Shown: positions 58,803 to 64,000 of the stretch, in pieces
Position numbering within the stretch: position 1 is the first letter of the stretch
Layout of the letters: every line of letters begins with the position of its first letter
Source: Protula sp. h YS-2021
Taxonomy: Eukaryota > Annelida > Polychaeta > Sabellida > Serpulidae
Direction: 5' to 3'
Length of the DNA stretch: 64,000 nt
NCBI GenBank assembly: GCA_949752745.1
Contig: OX457024.1
Coordinates: forward strand, 48,736,490-48,800,489
Made by a program: the position numbers and the translations under genes
The notes under the pieces: generated by a model
The model's database searches: none
The model's input: only the letters and a program-made list of their open reading frames with translations
What the model was told of the DNA's origin: nothing

Positions 58803-61800
58803 GTGGTCATTAAAAAATATTTTACTGTACGTCTTTTTTATCCTGCTATGGAAGATGGTCATTACAGCAGTTTTACTGAACATCACATTTTCGTCCGATT
58901 TAGTCGAGAAGTTGGTCAAAATAAGCGTTTTTTTATCCGGATCCGGCAGGATGGTTTGTTAATTTTCTAACGAATTTATGGTGTAACAAAACCGGTACGA
59001 CTTATCTAAGGAATAACCACACCACGTATGAAGTCGATCAGACCTTCCGCTGTGGAGATATTTTGCTTAACAACAGGTATATTTTATGTTCTTAATTTCA
59101 TAACATACGTCAAACGTTGAAACAGCCGTTCGACTAGCCCCAGGAATACCCACCTTGCTCAAATTACATGCATAGTAAACGTGAAGACGTCATGTGCCAT
59201 TTTCGTTCTTGCTATTCGCGACAAAATCTGACATAATCTTTCGGACCTACCAAGCAATAGTACCGCCAACTTTCTCCGATGTTCAGCGGCTAAGAAAATT
59301 TACATAAAGATTTAACGTAATGACATCATAGCCTTTCTTAACTTCGCTATATCCGTCAAAATTTGATACAGCCGTTCGACTGACCCAATGCATACCTACA
59401 TAATATTTGAAGCCGATATGACTTTCCGTTATCGAAATACTTTGTACACAAGACCTTGTACATAAAACAAACATATTTTACGTGATGACGTCACACGCCA
59501 CACTCGTTCGTTCTACTTCCAACAAAATGTGATAGAATTTTTTGGACCTACCAAGCAACAATTCAACCAAGTTTGAACTTTATCCGATGTTCAAGGCTGA
59601 GAAATCTTACTTACAAAATGTTAGCGTAATAACGTCATACGCCTTTTTCTTTATTTCGTGACATTCGTCAAAGTTGACAGAACTGTCCGACTCCACATAA
59701 AATTTGCAGTCGACACCACTTTCCGTTATCGAGATATTTTGCACACAAGATCTAGTTCAAAATATAAACATATTTCACGTGATGACGTCATACGCTGCAC
59801 TCGTTCCCCATATTTTAAGGAATCCGATGAAACCTGAAAGATAAGTGCCAAAACAATAACGTCTACCGACGAAAGGACGTACCGGCAGACGGACGGCCAG
59901 ACCACAGAGGCCATACACATTGGGCAGCTATAAAGTCTCCATTCACACGAATGCTAAAATAGACTTTTGTCTTGCTATCGACAAGCCTTTTTGCGTATTG
60001 TCTACAGGCTGTTTGGGCTGCGGCGGGAGTGTTGGTTGTTACCTGGCCCTGCCACTCGCTGGTGCTGATGAGGATGAGACTGTCCGGCAGGCTCTCCTCG
60101 TGTGGGAACACCTTGTTTAGCTGCTCGATCAACACCTTCCGTGGCTACAAGGCGGAAATTTATCATGAAAAGCACAACATACAGCTAAATCTCTGACAGT
60201 TGTCTTGATGGACTCATGAGAAACTTAACTCCGAAGGGAATCCCTTATAGATTACAAGTTTTAATTCTCACAAGCAATTCACTTCCCAAATGGACTTGTA
60301 GAATCTCCCATAACTTACGCAATTACAAACTTTTAATTAGGATTAAACTACCCCTATAACGTGCTCAGGGCTTCAATAATTCTAATTTGTAACATTTCTA
60401 GTCTGTACAGTGCACAATCAACAAGTGGGAGTTATTGAATTAAGGGTTTTGACTTTGACTCAAGATTTTTTTGTGCGTTCCTTTTAGGAAAAAAACTTTT
60501 GCTGAACTGCAATTAATTACAGGTGAAATACAAATGCGTTTATGAATTTGAATCATGAAATTACCGGCCAGTTAAAATAAAAATTAAACCTAAAACAAGT
60601 GTTTGCATGGTCAGTTGAAAACCTATTTCGGTGTATTTTTTTTCCTGTATCAACACAAAGAGATGAAGACAAAACTAAGATCGTTTAGAATTCCGTAAAA
60701 TCCAAGTATTGCATTTTGTGTTGTATTTTGGGATGCAACGTTTAAAACTCTAGTGAACATGTTTTAATTATCCATATTCGTTGGTACGAACAATATCGAT
60801 CCGGATTGCCCGATGCAACTAACGAACATAGTTCCCATTCTTAGGGATTCTGCATCAAATGAACCTGTGCATAAGGGATTGTGTGCGTTTTGAGATATGC
60901 GTTCCTCAACGCGTTCCTACTAACCGCGTTATCTTTGAAATTACCTGAAAAAAATGGTTGTTATCATCCTCGAATAACTAAATCTAAAGCAACGACACGG
61001 ACTTCGCAAAACTAATGCATTAGGATCAGACAAGCACACAACATAACAAAGAACCGGTTGTTCTATTTAAGAAAATTCAAACCAAACTTAGGACAAAAAC
61101 CTCTAACATGCTTCGTGCAGTATAACCATTTTAAATCCTTACTTCAACAATAGGAAAACTGCATGATGTTCTTTGTGATAAATATAAATATTAAGTCACA
61201 GATCAGAAAAATATTAAGTCACAGTCACAAACTGTTGACAAAAAACTTAGATGTACATAAAATTCTCCTTGAAACTGGATTTACTGATCAGTTGAAAAAA
61301 TCCTAATCTTAAATCTAATAGGATGTAAACCTGATTGGATTAGTGTTGACGATAAAGTGTAAAGACTATAAAATGTCAAGGCTAACGCGTTGTTGTGCTT
61401 GGAAGGGTACAGGTAACTGGCTTAATGGAAATGCGTGATATTAAGCTTCCAGAAAGCCTGGATTCAACTTCATATCATATCTTCGGCATTGTAGGGCTTG
61501 CACAATACTAACAATTACAAATAAGGAACAAGGCAACAACTGAACGTAGATTATACCACACCAAGCATATCAGACAGTAGAACACGATTTCCAAGCGCAG
61601 ACAAATAATATCGTCACTGAAATAAAGTAAAAGTCTTGTTAAAAACCTGGTTTGCAAACGCGAAAGTGCATGCACTGTACAGTGTCAACTACAGTGTAAT
61701 TGAGGTATTGACAATCGCCGTTTTACAAAAAAATTACCAAAGGTGCTATTGAGAATTTCTTGTTCTGTTTAATTCAGAATAAAGAATAAAAGTCTTTTAA

Positions 61801-62044
61801 AGGTTTTACATTAAGCAAAACTAAATGGTTGATTTACCTCTTCACATTGTTCAAAACTATTTTGTTTGATGGCTAATTTGCTCAGTCGGATTCTTCTTTC
61901 TATCAAAAGTTTCGGTCCTCCTTTCGGTGTGTGGGGTTTACTGGGAGGGGTTTTGGGAGGTGACTCTTGCGGGGTGGAGCACTGGGGGAAGTGGTTAACT
62001 ACAGGCGTGCAATCTGTAGCAGCTGACTCGCTATCACTCCCATC
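43471..62044 (-). CDS. PACS: PACS sorting protein, C-terminal part (8 exons, 5' end outside window)
   Basis: Join on the - strand: 62044-61838, 60144-60043, [one exon not found], 54909-54755, 52320-52049, 50548-50331, 46328-46075, 44577-44470, 43604-43471. All have GT-AG junctions with matching phase, apart from the gap. Motifs in order: [97 protein letters not shown]. These match the C-terminal PACS domain of phosphofurin acidic cluster sorting proteins. PACS1/2 link acidic-cluster cargo such as furin to adaptors in TGN retrieval and act at ER-mitochondria contacts (known from vertebrates). The furin-binding region would lie in exons past the right edge. Confidence 0.93.
43976..44191. repeat. 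Near-perfect foldback MITE (216 bp)
   Basis: The left part (TGTGGCCGCTGCCATATTGT, CAGCCACCTTGTACTTGACA, TTACGGTGT..TGAGTCAACT) is the complement of the right part ending at 44191. The centre holds an extra TCTTGTACAAGA palindrome and a further inverted half-copy, so three half-units are arranged as arm, reversed arm, reversed arm. It lies in the last PACS intron. Target duplication not obvious. Confidence 0.8.
44470..44577 (-). CDS. PACS: PACS exon with IEGxxRLICT block
   Basis: Acceptor TTTTTCCTCCCAG, donor gtaaat; 2 + 105 + 1 bases. It encodes [20 protein letters not shown] then [15 protein letters not shown]. This matches PACS text VMFLPKK...QCIEGISRLICTAK. The phase fits both neighbours. 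Confidence 0.93.
44725..44900 (+). repeat. Dispersed repeat, + copy (partner at 13110-13275)
   Basis: See the ordered strings listed for the reverse copy. This copy lies in the PACS intron between the exons at 44470 and 46075. Confidence 0.65.
46075..46328 (-). CDS. PACS: PACS exon with LDLQVDYWT block
   Basis: Acceptor TTTTATTGCAG, donor gtaggt; 1 + 252 + 1 bases. It encodes [45 protein letters not shown] and [10 protein letters not shown]. Leading C joins the AG of the previous exon to give Ser. The match to PACS (LQVDYWTA, LKCTFRSLQVSRLP, VVTKEKNKK) is clear. Confidence 0.95.
46610..50171 (+). mobile_element. Foldback MULE transposon with FLYWCH-transposase gene (3.5 kb), inserted in a PACS intron
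   Basis: The element is 46618-50163. The left array (46618-46737) starts GGGGTTTGGATGATTTGGCC and repeats TTACCGATTCGGCCC phrases. The right array (50055-50163), complemented, starts GGTCTTTGGACGTTTCGGCC and repeats the same kind of phrase. GTTTCAAT (46610-46617) and GTTCCAAT (50164-50171) match at 7 of 8 positions, read as a target duplication. Between the arrays is the + strand transposase gene, plus a left-side block of degenerate units with GATCTCCGGT (46878, 47120, 47229). NOF and Phantom MULEs in other animals also pair MULE transposases with foldback ends. Confidence 0.82.
47507..49723 (+). pseudogene. FLYWCH/MULE-type transposase gene, damaged
   Basis: Blocks joined by GT-AG introns: 47507-47642, 48048-48293 (start uncertain), 48402-48575, 48707-48911, 49070-49211, about 49254-49723. 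N-terminus: a PHD-like zinc motif (CRSC, CAQC, HRVC). Next is [33 protein letters not shown]. Then a pre-MULE region ([20 protein letters not shown]) and the MULE domain: AVADFERG with the second catalytic Asp, [26 protein letters not shown] with the catalytic Glu. Damage: after TARTWYM the family's D-G-T-F segment with the first Asp is absent; an extra A in the run at 49576-49582 shifts frame about 50 codons before the natural stop at 49721. Family role: binds TIRs and cuts them. This copy is probably inactive. Confidence 0.85.
50331..50548 (-). CDS. PACS: PACS exon, TPPSSPS linker
   Basis: Acceptor TGTATACAG, donor gtgcgt; 72 codons plus two bases. It starts [15 protein letters not shown] and ends [18 protein letters not shown] 35-bp stretch inside it (50355-50389) is repeated beyond the donor at 50289-50323. 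The exon begins only 168 bases from the right end of the MULE element, which is inserted in the intron that follows it. Confidence 0.88.
50752..51975 (+). repeat. Composite CRE-type repeat, long + copy
   Basis: Head AAACTACAGCGGCCAGCACA, CACTTTCAACTGAGTC, TTCTTGTTTTTGTAAACAAG and TTTTTCCGACCAAAACC. Subunits follow from 50990, with TGACGTCA at 51053, 51286, 51598 and 51733, plus TTTGAAGTCGATACG, ACCTACCAAGCAACAAATCC and GAGATATCTTGCACATAAC. It ends with a CACACA-rich run (51866-51930). It lies in a PACS intron, directly upstream (on the gene's reading) of the exon at 50331. Confidence 0.8.
52049..52320 (-). CDS. PACS: PACS exon with KYL and WRD motifs
   Basis: Acceptor TTTTCTTTGCAG, donor gtaagt; 2 + 270 bases, phase 0 end. 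It contains [37 protein letters not shown] and SQIFVPFLS. These match AKYLGSxDxxYxxxFxDxxWRDLF, LPVAEAMLTC and QKFIPFIG in PACS1/2. Confidence 0.93.
52330..54750. other. PACS intron, no further feature supported
   Basis: Several minus-strand ORFs (53582-53911, 53784-54008, 53963-54250) match nothing I know and overlap in different frames. The text at 53940-54010 reads loosely like the missing PACS segment, but it lies on the wrong side of the exon at 54755, so I do not assign it. Confidence 0.4.
54755..54909 (-). CDS. PACS: PACS exon, start of the globular C-terminal domain
   Basis: Acceptor TCTGTTTAG, donor gtatgt; 1 + 153 + 1 bases. It encodes [20 protein letters not shown] followed by YINSVL and ends [13 protein letters not shown]. 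This matches the PACS text CNCNSxMPxPVKxxxxGxQSYL...[14 protein letters not shown]. The single leading base shows that a phase-1 exon must precede it, and this was not found. Confidence 0.93.
54910..56215. other. PACS intron, nothing recognised
   Basis: It is AT-rich, with no clear repeat or exon. The missing PACS exon should lie between 54910 and 60042. Confidence 0.4.
56220..56370 (+). repeat. Head module of the composite CRE-type repeat
   Basis: CTACAGCGGCCAGTGCAAAC, CATCAGCGTACAG, ACACTTTCAAATGGGACC, TTTCTTGTTTGTTTGTTTG and TTCTCCCCGACTAAATTCAT follow in the family's order. No subunits come after it. Confidence 0.75.
56640..56776. repeat. G-rich GGGGGCAGxxGACxGG phrase array
   Basis: Five or six units of the phrase (GGGGGCAAGCGACC, GGGGGCAGTCGACCGGG, GGGGGCAGATGACAGGG, GGAGTTGACGGG, GGCAGATGGCCGGG). 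The style is the same as the terminal arrays of the foldback elements. I found no inverted partner. Confidence 0.5.
57719..57850 (+). repeat. Head module of the composite CRE-type repeat
   Basis: AACTACAGCAACCAGCGCAC, GTGTACAGGGATATATCG, ACGCTTTCAAATGAATT, TTTTTGTTTTGTAAACAAAA and CTTCCAGACCAAACCTATGG. The subunits at 58440 may belong to the same copy, after about 600 bases without recognised parts. Confidence 0.7.
58440..58722 (+). repeat. Composite CRE-type repeat, tail part
   Basis: Includes ACATAATGACGCCATATAC, AATACCCAAAGTTTGAAGTC, GACTTTCTTCGTTCTCGAGA and TATCCTGCAAATAGGCCTGA, then ACACACAAACCCACAC and GGTCAGGTAGACATAATAA. This shows the natural 3' end of the family: CACACA run, GGTxxGxxAGACATAA and then (TAA)n. 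Confidence 0.75.
58718..58800. repeat. (TAA)n microsatellite
   Basis: About 27 perfect TAA units at the end of the composite repeat. Long one-residue runs in overlapping frames come from this tract. Confidence 0.98.
58970..59870 (+). repeat. Composite CRE-type repeat, subunit block
   Basis: Five to six subunits of about 150-290 bp with TGACGTCA at 59486 and 59783 and near matches at 59188, 59321 and 59633. Landmarks: CTACCAAGCAACAATTCAAC, GTTTGAACTTTATCCGATGT, TTCCGTTATCGAGATATTTT and GACAGAACTGTCCGAC. It ends 170 bases before the PACS exon at 60043. Confidence 0.8.
60043..60144 (-). CDS. PACS: PACS exon with DQLN/EQLN and TSEWQGQ block
   Basis: Acceptor CGCCTTGTAG, donor gtaaca; 34 codons in phase 0-0, [20 protein letters not shown] through [11 protein letters not shown]. 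The QLNxxxPxxE and L-I-L-x-x-T/A-SEWQGQ strings are conserved in PACS1 and PACS2. Confidence 0.9.
60145..61837. other. PACS intron, nothing recognised
   Basis: AT-rich and apparently unique. No repeats or further exons were seen. Confidence 0.45.
61838..62044 (-). CDS. PACS: PACS exon, Ser/Pro linker
   Basis: Acceptor TTGTTTTAG, donor gtaaat; 69 codons in phase 0-0, from [12 protein letters not shown] through [20 protein letters not shown] to SFEQCEE. The Ser/Thr-Pro-rich text fits the phosphorylated middle region of PACS proteins. It is the most upstream exon I could place; nothing PACS-like was found from 62045 to 64000. Confidence 0.75.
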
Positions 62045-63148
62045 CTAAAACAAGGTGGCAAAAGACTAGGCTGCATGCAACTTTTTCAGGGAGCCAGACT
62101 GACCAGTACACCCGTATATCAGTGCACAATAACGAACTTAACATACAAATTACCAGTTACTGTTTACCTAATGAAATTATGGAAAACTCAATCAAATACT
62201 GTTGGAATTGGATAACATGAAGTCGATTATTCGTACTAAACGACATTCGGGTTATCCAATATTTCATGACTTTGTAACATGACCCGCTTACCCCATTTTC
62301 TTGTAATCTAACCATCATTGTTACTTCTCCTTTTAACGATATATAACCATGAGTGTTGTTCTTTAATAAATAAAAACACTAAAATAAACAATATTTGCCA
62401 ACAGTATTTACAATTTATGTCTTTTTGTCCATAATTATCGTGATCATGAAAACAGCCTCCTAAACGTTTCGGCATGCTCCTTCAGGCTATCAAAATTTGA
62501 ATTTCAAATGAAGCCAGTCACGTTGCAAATTTATAATCTGACCCAAGTAGCTCAGAAATTAAAAACACCAATGTATAACTTATAAGTATGGTTTACCTCA
62601 ACCACTAGCATGTACCTTAAGGCTATCAAAAGATACTAGATACTTCGTACTAATGATTCTAGGATAAGACGAAGTTTTGCATGGCAGTCAATGGCACAAA
62701 CTATCAGGACCTGCCGTTTTATTTCGCACTATTGACAGATTTCGTATTAAATGATACACTGTATGTCAGTTGATGTGCACAAGGCCAAGTCTACTTCTTG
62801 TCACAATACACTGATTTTTCTGTCGCTATTTCAGTTTCTACTGCATGTCCCAGAAATTATGTTTTCGACAGTGAAATTTCTGCCAATGAATCGCCTCATC
62901 TATGCAACTGAATTTAAATAATGAAAGGTTGTATAAAATTAAAATTTGTGACTTGCATTTGTGAAATTTCCTAACTCAAAGGCCTATAACTAATGAAAAT
63001 GTGACAAGCAACTTGCAAGAATCTCCCTTAGCGTTTTGTTTGGATGTAAAATTCTACACCGAGAAATTAAACCATCTCTCCGGGTTAACAGACTGGTGTT
63101 ATCCAATTGCTGACTTTTTAAAAATACATACACTATCACAGTATCAAG
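62045..63148. other. PACS intron, small duplicated string only
   Basis: GGCATGCTCCTTCAGGCTAT (62471) and AGCATGTACCTTAAGGCTAT (62606) are related short repeats in one orientation. I could not find the next PACS exon upstream. Confidence 0.4.
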
Positions 63149-63310
63149 GGGACTGAGACAATTCGGCACATTGCCAACTCGTCCTGCGACCATATCGACC
63201 CTTTTTGGACACCTCGACACCCATTTATCGGATCATCTCAGCACCCACCGAAAGACACTTCAGCACTGAGTTACCATCTCGGTACAGAGGTAGTTGGATA
63301 AAAACTAGTT
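63149..63310. repeat. Phrase array like a foldback left end, partner not in window
   Basis: It starts GGGGACTGAGACAATTCGGC and continues with short, regularly spaced phrases (GACCATATCGACCC, GGACACCTCGACACCC, GGATCATCTCAGCACCC, GACACTTCAGCACTGAG, CCATCTCGGTAC). The wording resembles the GATTCGGCCC left array of the MULE at 46618. If it is a left end, the right end lies past base 64000. Confidence 0.45.
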
Positions 63311-64000
63311 TTCCACATGAATCAGAGCATGAAAGTCGTTTTAGTTTTCCTTACATGAGCAATGTTTTCCACAATAACAGGGATACAACCTACAATCAGA
63401 GGCTGCTGAACGAGGCAATGAAACCCTTATATGATTTCTTTACAACTGCAATGTTTTTCTTCAGCACAGGGATACTTAATCGCACGAACTAAAACGAAGC
63501 TGGTCTAACTGGATGCGTAATACTACAACTGCGACTATAAAAACCTGTCCTAAAAACACCATAGTGTGCCTATGTCACGGTATTCGCATTTATGTTCGTC
63601 AAATTTCTTGAAAGAAGTCACCTATAACCAGTTTCACTAAAAAAACAGAACTGATTTGTCTTATTGCACCTTATATGCACTTTGTGTGGGAATTACTCTG
63701 GACTTTACTCACTGGTGGATTCTGCTTGAACTTTGGCTCTAAACTAACCATATAAAGCCGCACATCTGTGTGACGTCACAGAGTGCAAAGACAGCAAACA
63801 TGAAATGAGAATACACCAAACTTTCGAGCACAAAAATATTTAACAATCTGCTTTGTAATTTGACAGTTACTGAAATTTCAATTATGAATATTCGGACTTC
63901 ACAATTTCACACACCATAAGTGTGCGTGAATGGCCAAGTACATGTGCAAGAATCGTGAATGAGCAGCGACAAATTCCTAACCAACACTGACTGACTTTTG

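Noticed and set aside
63205..63492. 95-codon + strand ORF near the right edge
   Set aside because: Its first half is the phrase array at 63149-63310 and the rest matches nothing; no exon signals fit.

Overview
This window is animal nuclear DNA, most likely from a marine invertebrate (a lophotrochozoan would fit, but nothing here proves it). Genes are split by long introns with GT-AG junctions, and the sequence between exons is packed with transposon remnants, tandem arrays and microsatellites. There are no operons, CRISPR arrays or rRNA genes. I saw two host genes, both recognised from spliced, phase-consistent exons.

Left third (about 3.5-16.5 kb, + strand): a TJAP1/BEGAIN-family gene with a Cys-rich N-terminus, a coiled coil, and the conserved block after it. 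Five or more exons are firm and the first two are tentative. Right half (43.5-62.0 kb, - strand): the C-terminal part of a PACS sorting-protein gene. Eight exons run right to left, and the 5' part lies beyond the right edge. The two genes converge on about 27 kb of repeats.

Repeats by region: 1.2-3.0 kb, a decayed CR1-like LINE; 7-15.9 kb, hairpin MITEs, a TIR MITE, a 36-bp minisatellite and two reverse copies of a composite repeat rich in CRE-like TGACGTCA; 19.9-26.2 kb, two hairpin-headed arrays (about 142-bp and 167-bp units), a 51-bp minisatellite and long (TA)n; 26.2-29.0 kb, a Jockey-like LINE lacking its RT core; 38.3-39.0 kb, a pogo/Tigger-like MITE.

The most interesting system is a set of six foldback elements at 16.9-18.6, 29.5-30.4, 31.1-31.7, 33.2-37.9, 40.2-41.3 and 46.6-50.2 kb. 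Each has inverted ends built from tandem 15-20 bp 'phrases'. The phrase differs from element to element, but every end starts with GG. Four elements have 8-10 bp target-site duplications. The 46.6-50.2 kb copy sits in a PACS intron and carries a multi-exon gene with a PHD-like zinc motif, a FLYWCH finger and a MULE transposase domain. That gene is damaged: the first catalytic Asp segment is missing and there is a homopolymer frameshift. This links phrase-array foldback ends to the Mutator/NOF/Phantom superfamily and gives a candidate family of autonomous and non-autonomous elements.

All calls come from reading the sequence. No alignment, database search or transcript evidence was available.
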